From NCBI GenBank assembly GCA_937892735.1, contig CALBGL010000125.1:1-7882 (forward strand): a stretch of DNA of 7,882 nt. The letters are read 5' to 3'. The DNA comes from an uncultured Clostridia bacterium (GTDB lineage Bacteria; Bacillota; Clostridia; Lachnospirales; Bianqueaceae). Positions within the stretch are counted from its first letter, which is position 1, and every line of letters begins with the position of its first letter. Shown one piece after another: positions 1 to 7,009 of this stretch. The notes beneath the pieces are model-generated. The model was given only the letters and a program-made list of their open reading frames with translations. It was not told the DNA's origin and did no database searches. Made by a program: the position numbers and the translations under genes.

Positions 1-55
1 ACATGTCATTAACATGGCTACCTAAAGTAATTTACACACAATTTAGGACTTGACT
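1..55 (+). mobile_element. Terminal end of an IS256-family (Mutator-type) insertion sequence, rest outside window
   Basis: Read on the minus strand, bases about 55 to 31 contain AAGTCC, a short AT stretch, then AATTGTGTGTAAA. This matches, from memory, the terminal inverted repeat of IS256 (AAGTCC..AATTGTGTAAA). The outer tip is placed at about 54-55, just past the GTCAAGTCC block. Inside the element only a few codons could belong to the transposase C-terminus. One frame reads HVINMAT and stops at 23-25. Another starts at 3, reads through the repeat and stops at 51-53. I cannot tell which is real. The matching left end and the target duplication lie outside the window, so whether the element is complete cannot be judged. 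The inverted repeat carries an outward TTGACT (50-55), as IS256-type ends sometimes do, but no -10 follows at a usable distance. Confidence 0.6.
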
Positions 56-59
56 TCGC

Positions 60-76
60 AGGGACGGAGACGCCCT
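60..76 (+). other. Short bulged hairpin with GAGA (GNRA) loop beside the IS end
   Basis: Bases 60-63 (AGGG) pair with 73-76 (CCCT). Then 65-66 (CG) pair with 71-72 (CG) around the tetraloop GAGA at 67-70, with A64 bulged. On the plus strand it is followed by CTATTTTAT, a poor U-tract. It could be a weak or decayed terminator for transcription leaving the insertion sequence, or chance. Confidence 0.3.
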
Positions 77-80
77 CTAT

Positions 81-205
81 TTTATATGCAAATATGAGAT
101 TCTATAGTGAGCCTGCGCGTACTTACGTATAAAGAATTCTAAAAAGAACTCGTTTATATGCAAATACAAGATCGAATGCTAATGAATCTTCGAACTGCGT
201 ATAAA
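81..205. repeat. Two spaced near-palindromic repeats, 72-base period
   Basis: TTTATATGCAAATA occurs exactly at 81-94 and again at 153-166, 72 bases apart. A second block, CGTATAAA, occurs at 126-133 and 198-205, also exactly 72 apart. The intervening sequence is largely different. The core TATATGCAAATA (83-94, 155-166) matches its own reverse complement at 10 of 12 positions (TATwTGCAwATA), which is the form expected of a dimeric regulator's site. Seventy-two bases is close to seven helical turns, so two bound proteins could face the same side. An alternative is a decayed tandem duplication. The regulator, if any, is unknown. Confidence 0.5.
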
Positions 206-292
206 TTACACTCTTGAACGATACACTATCCTCTCCCTTACGAAAGCGTGTCTAAAAAATATATACAGTTTCTCAACTCGGCGCGTATTTTT

Positions 293-1216
293 TTAGTGTA
301 CAGAAGATGATTTCTGCTGGAACAGCATTTCATATTCTGCTTCTATACACTTTCTTTTTTCTGCATAATCCTTTGCAATTGTCTGTTTTTGACGTGTTAC
401 CGCTTCCTCATAAATCTCCTGAAACATTTTTTTTGCAAATTGGCAAGCTTGTTTCCATTCTGTGTACATGCGCTTTCCTGGCAGCATCACTTTTTCGGTA
501 TATTCTTGCTGTCGCAGTTCCATTCTGACCCAGTAATATAGACCGCCGACGCCTTCTGTTTGCTTACTGATACCAAGCTGAATCAATTGATTCATATATC
601 CGATAGTGTTCAGTCCTCTATACTCTGGCAGAATTTCTACGAGATCATAGAATTTTGCTAGACGTACAAGAGATTCTTCTTTTTTAATGCTTAAAAACTC
701 CCGTTGTTGATTGAGATGATCCCAAATCCTCTTTTCATTCTTTACACGTTTCTCGTCTGCTGCCTTGTCCTTCTCATATCTCTTCTGTTCTTCCTGGTAG
801 CGTATCTCTTCATCCTTTTCCCATTTTTCGTATATCTTTTTTCTTGTCATATTCTCTATTTTTTTATCTGCTCTTCCTCCTGCCCATCCACACAAAATCG
901 CGCTCAAAAATGCTCCGAAACATATAATGATAACCTGCATAATGAAATCTGAAAAAAAGAAGATACCGCACATTGCCCCTATCATGCCTCCAAGTAAAAT
1001 CCCCGCCGCAAAACCAATGATTGCATCAACACGCCTCTTCTTCACTTCAATGTCTGTATCATGAATCCATTTTTTTCCTGGTACGGGTATATCTCGGTAG
1101 ATCATCAATGTGGCCATTTTCTGATCTATTTGATGAATACATTGTTCCATGATGCTGTTGTGCAGTTCCATGTCATATAATGCATGAATACTCTCTTTCA
1201 GCCTTTCGTATTTCAT
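293..1216 (-). CDS. Uncharacterised two-helix membrane protein with long coiled coil
   Basis: I do not recognise a characterised family for this 307-residue protein. It has a soluble N-terminal stretch (1-60) with no signal peptide. Two hydrophobic segments follow at about 65-87 (glycine-rich, GILLGGMIGAMCG) and 91-113, joined by a very short turn, which suggests a hairpin in the membrane with both ends on the same side, probably the cytoplasm. Residues about 116-183 are dense in Lys, Glu and Arg and should form a coiled coil. A conserved-looking block, LPEYRGLNTIGYMNQL (about 196-211), and GGLYYW (224-229) recall, from memory only, uncharacterised Firmicutes membrane/coiled-coil proteins often carried in accessory regions. 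The start is supported by AGGAGG six bases upstream (1223-1228). It has its own promoter and is visibly more AT-rich than the genes to its right, which fits an acquired or variable gene. No function is proposed. Confidence 0.8.
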   Translation of the reverse strand: MKYERLKESIHALYDMELHNSIMEQCIHQIDQKMATLMIYRDIPVPGKKWIHDTDIEVKKRRVDAIIGFAAGILLGGMIGAMCGIFFFSDFIMQVIIICFGAFLSAILCGWAGGRADKKIENMTRKKIYEKWEKDEEIRYQEEQKRYEKDKAADEKRVKNEKRIWDHLNQQREFLSIKKEESLVRLAKFYDLVEILPEYRGLNTIGYMNQLIQLGISKQTEGVGGLYYWVRMELRQQEYTEKVMLPGKRMYTEWKQACQFAKKMFQEIYEEAVTRQKQTIAKDYAEKRKCIEAEYEMLFQQKSSSVH

Positions 1217-1246
1217 ACATCTCCTCCTCTAATTTATTCTTTTGTT

Positions 1247-1275
1247 ATAATACTACTTCTTTAGACCAAATTCAA
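1247..1275 (-). promoter_or_regulatory. Sigma-A-type promoter for the membrane-protein gene
   Basis: On the minus strand TTGAAT (1275-1270, 4/6 to consensus) and TATTAT (1252-1247, 5/6) are separated by exactly 17 bases. The -10 ends 30 bases before the start codon at 1216, with AGGAGG between. The promoter begins just after the stop codon of the upstream helicase gene (1279-1281). This suggests independent expression, although no terminator separates the two genes. Confidence 0.6.
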
Positions 1276-1278
1276 GTA

Positions 1279-3051
1279 TTAAGTGTCCTTTTTTTCATCC
1301 AATTCCGTCCAAAATAAAGACTTGGACTGCTGATTTCCACCTCTTTGCATATTTCTCGACAGGATAAGGCGTGTCTTAGCTCGTGTACAGCCAACATACA
1401 GCAGCCGTCGCTCTTCTTCCAGATCTTCTGCCTTTTCATGGGGCAGCGTCTCTTTTTCCATACCGGGAATCCACACTGTGTCAAATTCCAGACCTTTGGC
1501 TGCATGCATTGTCAAAAGAAGAACATCTGATGATTTTGCCGGTATCGCTTCCTGCATCTTTCGCCGTCGGTTTTCCTCCCATTCTTCCCATGTCTTGTAC
1601 TCTGAGGACATGCGATAAAAAAAATCATAACGTTGTTTGAGTCGGGCTGGATCGATTCCTCTCCTCTCTCCTACCTTTTGAAGATAATGAAAATAACGGC
1701 ATCGGCTGGCAATTCGATGGAAGGAAGCTTCCAACGGTTCCCGACGTATATGATCCAGTTCATAGAAAAGGCCCGTCAGTGCCGTGCGAAGTTCTATTCC
1801 CATAGGATAATCCAGGATTTTCCTGGCATCCTCCCCTTCCCGAAGCCAGCTTACACAGGCCAGTGGAATACCTTCCCCATATCGGCGCAATACGTCTAAA
1901 AAAGCAGTTTGATCTCCCAAGGCCGCTCTTCTGTATTCCAAGATGTCATCGCCAATCCAATGTGCGTATGGGTTATATACCTGTTCTCTGGTGTGGTAGG
2001 CAATTCCATAGTCTTCCAGGCTTTGTATCAAAGGTCTCATCTGTGAATGTGTACGAAAAAGGACGCAGAGTCCGGGACTTCGGCGCGCCTCACACGCGAT
2101 AGCTCGGTACTCATTTTTTTCCTCTTCAAAAACCCGCATCCACACCCTGGGACCCCGTTTCTTTTGTCTCGCTTGTATCTCCTTTGGATATCGTTTTCGA
2201 TTATGTTCAATCAACTTCGTAGATTTTTCTACGATGCGGGAAGTACTGCGATAATTCCATCGCAGAGTCAATACACGACAACCTGGAAAATCCTCCGGGA
2301 AACGCAGCATGATGCCGGGCGCTGCCCCTCGAAATCCATAGATAGACTGGTCATCATCCCCCACCGCAAATAGATTTCTGTCCTTGCCCACGAGCAGCTT
2401 CAACGCCTCGTATTGTACAGGATTCACATCCTGAAATTCATCCACCAGGAAATACTGATACTGCTTCTGAAAGCTTCTTCGTATATTCGACTGCTCGAGA
2501 GCCTTTTTCATGGTTGCCAGTATATCGTCAAAATCCATCTTTCTTCTTTTCCTTTTATATTCCTCGTAGGCTCTTCTCCAGGCGATTTCCTGTACATCCG
2601 GCCTTTCTCCCCGTTCCTGTCCCGTATTTCGGAAAAACTCATACCGAGAAAGCAGCCATTGCGCTAACTCCGTGGCTTCATTCGAATCACCCTGATCAAC
2701 CAAAGTTTGTTTGGCAACCGCTAACTGCTCTCCCTCTTCCAGAATCGACCGATCCCGTAATTCTCCCTGGTCTCGCAGCATCTTCCAGAAAAGACTGTGA
2801 AATGTTCCGAAGGCTGTTTCCGTCTGATCCGTCCCTCGTAAATGCAAAAAGCGGCTGCGCATTTCCTGCGCTGCCGCTCGGGTATAGGTGACAACCCATA
2901 TTTTTCGTTCTTCGATTCCCCGCTCCTGAATCATATGAAGAATCCGATGTGTAATCATCGTGGTCTTGCCGGATCCCGGCCCCGCCAGTACCAGCATCGG
3001 TCCCTCCAGATGCTGTACCGCTTCTAATTGCTGTGCATTCAGCTGATTCAT
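1279..3051 (-). CDS. UvrD/PcrA-like superfamily 1A DNA helicase, short form
   Basis: This 590-residue protein is an ATP-driven 3'-5' DNA helicase of the UvrD/Rep/PcrA type. Visible motifs in order are: Walker A AGPGSGKTT (23-31), motif Ia VVTYTRAAA (53-61), motif II DEFQD (204-208), motif III GDDDQSIYGFRGA (231-243), motif IV WNYRS (265-269), motif V TMHAAKGLEF (514-523) and motif VI ERRLLYVGCTRAK (547-559). All catalytic motifs look intact. It is shorter than housekeeping PcrA (about 720-750 residues) because it stops soon after motif VI and lacks the C-terminal tail, so it is probably a paralogue and not pcrA itself. The start at 3051 overlaps the upstream stop as ATGA. An in-frame ATG at 3156 would add 35 residues without family resemblance inside the upstream gene and was not chosen. 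The Shine-Dalgarno is weak (GGTG, 8 bases away), which suits translational coupling. It likely acts in repair or removal of DNA-bound proteins; the specific role is unknown. Confidence 0.93.
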   Translation of the reverse strand: MNQLNAQQLEAVQHLEGPMLVLAGPGSGKTTMITHRILHMIQERGIEERKIWVVTYTRAAAQEMRSRFLHLRGTDQTETAFGTFHSLFWKMLRDQGELRDRSILEEGEQLAVAKQTLVDQGDSNEATELAQWLLSRYEFFRNTGQERGERPDVQEIAWRRAYEEYKRKRRKMDFDDILATMKKALEQSNIRRSFQKQYQYFLVDEFQDVNPVQYEALKLLVGKDRNLFAVGDDDQSIYGFRGAAPGIMLRFPEDFPGCRVLTLRWNYRSTSRIVEKSTKLIEHNRKRYPKEIQARQKKRGPRVWMRVFEEEKNEYRAIACEARRSPGLCVLFRTHSQMRPLIQSLEDYGIAYHTREQVYNPYAHWIGDDILEYRRAALGDQTAFLDVLRRYGEGIPLACVSWLREGEDARKILDYPMGIELRTALTGLFYELDHIRREPLEASFHRIASRCRYFHYLQKVGERRGIDPARLKQRYDFFYRMSSEYKTWEEWEENRRRKMQEAIPAKSSDVLLLTMHAAKGLEFDTVWIPGMEKETLPHEKAEDLEEERRLLYVGCTRAKTRLILSRNMQRGGNQQSKSLFWTELDEKKDT

Positions 3052-3416
3052 GTTTTTTTCACCATTCCCTTCCGTATCTCCAGGATTCCCATAATCGCCA
3101 CAAAAACACCGAAAATTTTCCGAAGGAGATCTCCCTCCAGCAAGTTGGCAATCCAACCACCCGCTGCCGCGCCCAGGACTCCACCCACAATCAGCATCGG
3201 CAACACTTTCTTTTCCAGTTGCCCCTCTTTACGATGTATCCATAAGGCACCCATCGCTGTCGGCAAAAAGTACAATAGATTAATCCCCTGCGCGCTGTGC
3301 TGCGCCACGCCACCCAGTAATACCAATGCAGGAATCAGCAGAACACCGCCACCGATCCCCATGCCGCTCAGAACTCCAGAGACCGCTCCTGCCACTATAT
3401 ACAATAACCAGTTCAT
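3048..3416 (-). CDS. TSUP (TauE/SafE) family membrane protein, half-size, second half
   Basis: This 122-residue, very hydrophobic protein has about four membrane helices. Near the N-terminus it carries the TSUP glycine signature SGVLSGMGIGGGVLLIP (13-29), followed by GINLLYFLPTAMGALW. Full-length TSUP proteins, putative exporters or importers of sulfite, sulfoacetate and other small sulfur or organic anions, are about 240-270 residues and contain two such repeats. This protein holds only one repeat and starts exactly where the preceding gene's single repeat ends. Its ATG (3416) overlaps the upstream TGA as ATGA, and GAGG lies 8 bases ahead (3425-3428). The two halves probably form one transporter as a heterodimer. 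The transported ion cannot be read from the sequence. Its own stop overlaps the start of the helicase gene in the same way. Confidence 0.85.
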   Translation of the reverse strand: MNWLLYIVAGAVSGVLSGMGIGGGVLLIPALVLLGGVAQHSAQGINLLYFLPTAMGALWIHRKEGQLEKKVLPMLIVGGVLGAAAGGWIANLLEGDLLRKIFGVFVAIMGILEIRKGMVKKT

Positions 3417-3769
3417 AAGAGCATCCTCACCGCGCTGGCCAGCATCAGCCCTCCGAAAATCCAGTGCAGCCATCGTCCGGATATTCTCTTCAGCAGTTTG
3501 GCTCCTGCGATGCCTCCGACAATACCTCCTGCGGAAACCGCCAAAAGCACCCACCAATCCACAGCCTGATGTCCGATATAGAAAAAGGCACTGACTAAAC
3601 ACAGGGGTGCAACGACCGCCACCGTCGTAGCATGTGACTTATGCTGCTCAATCTGCAGACTTTTCTGCATAAAAGGAACCAGAATCGTCCCGCCGCCAGA
3701 TCCCAGAAGGCCATTGACGATGCCGGAGACGATTCCCAGTATCCCACTTTTAATCTGCTTTGAATCCAT
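3413..3769 (-). CDS. TSUP (TauE/SafE) family membrane protein, half-size, first half
   Basis: This 118-residue membrane protein has about four hydrophobic segments (roughly 8-33, 46-66, 71-93 and 100-118). Its N-terminal motif SGIVNGLLGSGGGTILVP (15-32) is the TSUP repeat signature, the same motif seen in the gene that follows. A strong ribosome binding site, GGGAGG, lies 5-6 bases before the ATG. The gene follows addA by 46 bases with no terminator between. Together with the next gene it adds up to one normal TSUP transporter of about 240 residues, so it is best read as the N-terminal half of a split permease. Because both halves have their own start codon and ribosome binding site, this looks like a stable two-gene arrangement and not a recent frameshift. 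The substrate is unknown; sulfur-containing anions are the family's best documented cargo. Confidence 0.85.
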   Translation of the reverse strand: MDSKQIKSGILGIVSGIVNGLLGSGGGTILVPFMQKSLQIEQHKSHATTVAVVAPLCLVSAFFYIGHQAVDWWVLLAVSAGGIVGGIAGAKLLKRISGRWLHWIFGGLMLASAVRMLL

Positions 3770-3815
3770 GCTTACCTCCCTTTCCTTTCATAGATAAGCC
3801 TAGGATTCCCATTTT

Positions 3816-6800
3816 TTACATCTTATATTCCTTTCCGGAACGCACCTGATACAGGATTCTTTCTTTGACAGGTCTTCCCGTGATTCTCCCTAAAGCCTGT
3901 CCATAAATTGCAAGCTGCGTTTGATACATGGCAAGGATCTCCGCCGAAAAATAACGATCGGTTTTATAATCGACCAGAATCCACTGTCCCTCTTCTAGAA
4001 ATGCCGCATCTATAACGCCCTGCACGATAATCAGCTCTTCTTCGTCCGCTTCTTCAGGTATCTGAAAATGCGGTACCAGACTCTGCAGCTCTTGAGATGT
4101 AAAGCCACAGAGAAAAGATTCTTCCCGCAGCAGTAAAGACGAGGACCTCATCCGCCTGCAAAGCGCGGACGCACCAAATTGCTGCAGCCATGACATAGGA
4201 AAAGCCTCTGCCTCTGCCTCCGTGAGAATGCCCTGAACTGCTAAACGATGCAGAACTTCTTTCCTTCCCGCCTCCGTCGCCAGTTCTGACAAATCAGCAC
4301 GCGCCACCACCTCATGAAACACGGTGCCACCCCGTGCGCCCCGCACCGGCGTATCTTCCCGCTCTTCTTCTGCCGACTGCAGGAGTTCATCCCAGGAAAA
4401 TTCATGTTCCTCTTCCTCTACGGCCGCCTCTTTTTTCAGCTGGGATACGCTGAGCAGGACGGGCAGCTCATTTCTCCACGCATGTGGATAACGCCAGAGC
4501 AGCTTGCGATTCATCTCTTCTTCGGTATACTGCGGCACCTTCTCCGAGACTTCTTCCGGCGCCGCCTCCTCGGACTCTACCGACTCTTCTCCAATCACAG
4601 CCGTCTCCAGATGCCAGTGATGGTCCTTTCTACGAGTCAGGATCGGATACAGCCATCCCATCACACTTCGTGCCTTAAGAATCTCTTCGACCGACAATCG
4701 AACATCTTCCCCTGTACCCTCTTCCCAGCTTTCCTTTCCCGTCCCTGTGATGATCAGACGGTCCTTCGCCCGCGTCATCGCAACATAGAGAACCCGCATC
4801 TCTTCCGCGTAGTTCTCCTGTTTTTTCCTCTCCAGGATGTTTTGACGAATCTCCGTGTTGAAGTACAGCATTTTTTCCGGATCCAGCCAGTAACTTCCGA
4901 TTCCCTCCTCCAGATGCAGCAGGACATGCTGCCGCTGATCCTTCAACTGAAATTCTCTTCCCGTATCGCAGAGAAAGACCACCGGAAACTCCAGTCCCTT
5001 GCTCCCATGGATCGTCATGATCTGTACCGCGTTGCCGCCATGTCCGCGGGATGCCTCTTCATAATCCTGTTCCCTCGCCTTCATTCTATCAATGAAACGC
5101 AGAAACTGAAAAACACCACTGTAGATTCCCTGCTCAAACTCCTCACTGCGGCTCAGAAGAAGATCCAGGTTGATCCGACGCCGTTCCCCATCCTGCATAG
5201 AACCCACGTATTCATACAGCCCCGTCGTCCGGTACAACCGGCTCAGGAGTTCACGCACCGTCAGACATTCGCTCCACTGCCTCCACTGCTCCAGCTTCCC
5301 GTAAAACTCCTGCAAACGGCTGGCCAGAAACAGATCCTCTCCTTCCTGCGCATACCTGACAAGGATCTCATGAAACGGCAGGCTTCGATCCGACTCCACT
5401 CGAATCTGCGCCAATTCCTCCGACGTGAATCCAAATAACGGGGAATGCAGCACCCCTTCCAAGGGAATGTCCTGCTGCGCGTTATCAATCACACGCAAGA
5501 GATTCAAGGCTAAGCAGATCTCCAGCGTATCAAAAAAACGATTGCTCTGCTTAGCAGAAGCGGGAATGTGCCGATCTTCCAGTGCCTTCTGATAAAAGCT
5601 CCCCATCTCTTTCGCGGAACGCAACAGGATCACAATGTCTCCCGGCCTCAGTGGACGATACCCGCCCTGCTTTTCGTCCCGAACCCCGTATCGTTTTCCC
5701 TCCCGAAGCATGACTTCGATCTGCTCTGCCACCCACAGAGCCTCCAGTTCATGTTTGCTCTGCTGATTGGGATTGGCGCCTACTGACAGACTGTAGATCT
5801 TCGGATAAAAATCCTCCATGCCTGGTTCCGGTTCGGGCGTTGCACCTCCGGGGACGAGCGCTTGCTCCCCGGAATATTCCACACCACCGCATTCTTTCCG
5901 CATCAGATATTCAAAAATCTCATTGACGCCCGTCAATATTTCCGCACGGCTTCGATAGTTTTTCTGCAGGAAAATCTTGCGCGGACTCCGATCCAGATGA
6001 TAATCCTCGAGCTTTTGCAGGAAAAGCTCTGGTTGGGCAAAACGAAAACTATAGATACTTTGTTTCACATCTCCTACCATGAAAATATTCTGCGCGTTTC
6101 CTTCTTCGTCCCGTCTGGCGATGCTGTTCAGAATCACCTCCTGGAGCATATTGCTGTCCTGATATTCATCGATGAAAATCGCATCGTATTGTTCGCTCAA
6201 CTCCTGCGCCGCCTGCGTCGAGGCCCCGTCTTTCCATAAAATCTGCTTCGCAAAGTGTTCCATATCGCTGAATTCCACAATGCTTCGGCTCATCTTTTCC
6301 TGCAGAAAAGCCTGATGGAAAGCCTGCAGCACATTTCTGACCCCGCAGAACGCCGGATATAATGGCTGCCCCTTATAGTTTTCTACGCTCTTATCCAGCC
6401 ATTCCCATGGCTCCGGCATGCTCTGCATGAACATATAGATCTGGCGCAATACGGGCTCCAGATCCTTATCCTCACTCCGGCCCGCAAACTGTTCCACCAT
6501 AGCGTCGAACTCGTCCCGTTCCGGCCCTTCGTCCTCGCGTTCGTAGAAATCTTCCAACACTTCCTCCAGCACATCCCCGGCAAGAAGTTCCATCTCATTA
6601 GATTCTCCCGTTCGAAAGCCCGGATCCAGCTGCGGCAACTGGGCAATATATTTTCTCAATACCTGCAGACAAAACGCGTCGATCGTCATGATGGCACATC
6701 CCGGCAAGAGCGCCAACTGCTCCTGCAGATAAGCTCTCTGTTCGGCCCCTATTCCGTCTTCCGTATTCAGCAACTCTTGAATGCGCCGAAAAATCCGTTC

Positions 6801-6998
6801 CTTCATCTGCCCCGCCGCCGCCTTCGTGAAGGTGACAATCAGCATCTGATCCAGCCTGTATGCATGCTCCGGGTCCAGAATCATCTGTACGATGCGTTCC
6901 ACAAGCACGCTGGTCTTGCCGGCTCCCGCCGCCGCCGAAACGATCAGATTGCCTTCTCTGTGCCGGATAATCTGAAGCTGATTTTCTCCCCACTGCAT
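3816..6998 (-). CDS. addA: AddA, ATP-dependent helicase-nuclease subunit A, compact form
   Basis: This 1060-residue protein is the helicase-nuclease subunit of AddAB, which resects double-strand DNA ends for RecA loading, the Firmicutes counterpart of RecBCD. Motifs are: Q motif (Gln7), Walker A AAAGAGKT (22-29), motif Ia VTFTKAAA (55-62), motif II DEYQD (277-281), motif III GDVKQSIYSFR (309-319), motif IV NYRSR (347-351), motif V TIHGSKGLEF (about 660) and motif VI RVLYVAMTRAKDR (about 732-745). The C-terminal nuclease has GTVFHE, then GVID (Asp997) and DYKTD (Asp1010, Lys1012), the PD-(D/E)XK core, so both activities look intact. The family is usually about 1200-1250 residues. The loss seems concentrated in the 1B helical region around residues 205-215, where ENYKG runs almost directly into the segment before EFSDMEHFA. 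The start is supported by AAGGAG 7 bases upstream, overlapping the nrdR stop. addB, normally just upstream, is not adjacent. Confidence 0.95.
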   Translation of the reverse strand: MQWGENQLQIIRHREGNLIVSAAAGAGKTSVLVERIVQMILDPEHAYRLDQMLIVTFTKAAAGQMKERIFRRIQELLNTEDGIGAEQRAYLQEQLALLPGCAIMTIDAFCLQVLRKYIAQLPQLDPGFRTGESNEMELLAGDVLEEVLEDFYEREDEGPERDEFDAMVEQFAGRSEDKDLEPVLRQIYMFMQSMPEPWEWLDKSVENYKGQPLYPAFCGVRNVLQAFHQAFLQEKMSRSIVEFSDMEHFAKQILWKDGASTQAAQELSEQYDAIFIDEYQDSNMLQEVILNSIARRDEEGNAQNIFMVGDVKQSIYSFRFAQPELFLQKLEDYHLDRSPRKIFLQKNYRSRAEILTGVNEIFEYLMRKECGGVEYSGEQALVPGGATPEPEPGMEDFYPKIYSLSVGANPNQQSKHELEALWVAEQIEVMLREGKRYGVRDEKQGGYRPLRPGDIVILLRSAKEMGSFYQKALEDRHIPASAKQSNRFFDTLEICLALNLLRVIDNAQQDIPLEGVLHSPLFGFTSEELAQIRVESDRSLPFHEILVRYAQEGEDLFLASRLQEFYGKLEQWRQWSECLTVRELLSRLYRTTGLYEYVGSMQDGERRRINLDLLLSRSEEFEQGIYSGVFQFLRFIDRMKAREQDYEEASRGHGGNAVQIMTIHGSKGLEFPVVFLCDTGREFQLKDQRQHVLLHLEEGIGSYWLDPEKMLYFNTEIRQNILERKKQENYAEEMRVLYVAMTRAKDRLIITGTGKESWEEGTGEDVRLSVEEILKARSVMGWLYPILTRRKDHHWHLETAVIGEESVESEEAAPEEVSEKVPQYTEEEMNRKLLWRYPHAWRNELPVLLSVSQLKKEAAVEEEEHEFSWDELLQSAEEEREDTPVRGARGGTVFHEVVARADLSELATEAGRKEVLHRLAVQGILTEAEAEAFPMSWLQQFGASALCRRMRSSSLLLREESFLCGFTSQELQSLVPHFQIPEEADEEELIIVQGVIDAAFLEEGQWILVDYKTDRYFSAEILAMYQTQLAIYGQALGRITGRPVKERILYQVRSGKEYKM

Positions 6999-7009
6999 GT
7001 TATCTCTCC

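Larger units (their letters stand above)
56..292. other. Non-coding stretch between IS end and membrane-protein gene
   Basis: No reading frame here has a start, a ribosome binding site and a plausible protein; the longest ATG frame found (from 159) gives only 19 residues. The stretch is AT-rich and holds a small hairpin (60-76) and two spaced conserved blocks (81-205), described separately. No intrinsic terminator with a proper U-tract was found on the minus strand downstream of the gene ending at 293, although runs of A/T occur there. It may be a former promoter or control region whose gene lies beyond the insertion sequence, or decayed mobile-element sequence. Neither is shown. Confidence 0.6.

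Noticed and set aside
50..83. Plus-strand promoter using the outward TTGACT at the IS end
   Set aside because: The position 17 bases downstream reads CCCTCT. The nearest TATTTT is about 22 bases away, and nothing on the plus strand to the right is a gene.
81..166. CRISPR array
   Set aside because: There are only two copies of a 14-base unit with a diverged 58-base interval, and no further repeats or cas genes.
250..295. Intrinsic terminator after the membrane-protein gene (T-rich runs on the minus strand)
   Set aside because: Runs of T are present, but I could not find a stable stem immediately before them.
1246..1251. Perfect TATAAT on the plus strand
   Set aside because: There is no -35 at the right distance (it reads CCTCCT, the complement of a ribosome binding site) and no plus-strand gene follows. 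It is the other face of the minus-strand promoter region.
3052..3156. Upstream in-frame ATG at 3156 as the helicase start
   Set aside because: The extra 35 residues show no helicase similarity and lie inside the TSUP gene. The ATG at 3051 overlaps the TSUP stop as ATGA and gives the normal N-terminus just before the Q-motif region and Walker A.
3770..3815. Terminator between addA and the TSUP genes
   Set aside because: The 46-base gap has only a CCTAGG palindrome, with no stem followed by a U-tract. It mainly holds the GGGAGG ribosome binding site.
4314..5438. Long plus-strand frame of 374 codons opposite addA
   Set aside because: It lies entirely antisense to a gene with intact helicase motifs, has no recognisable domain, and its composition (rich in Leu, His, Arg, Pro) is typical of an antisense shadow.
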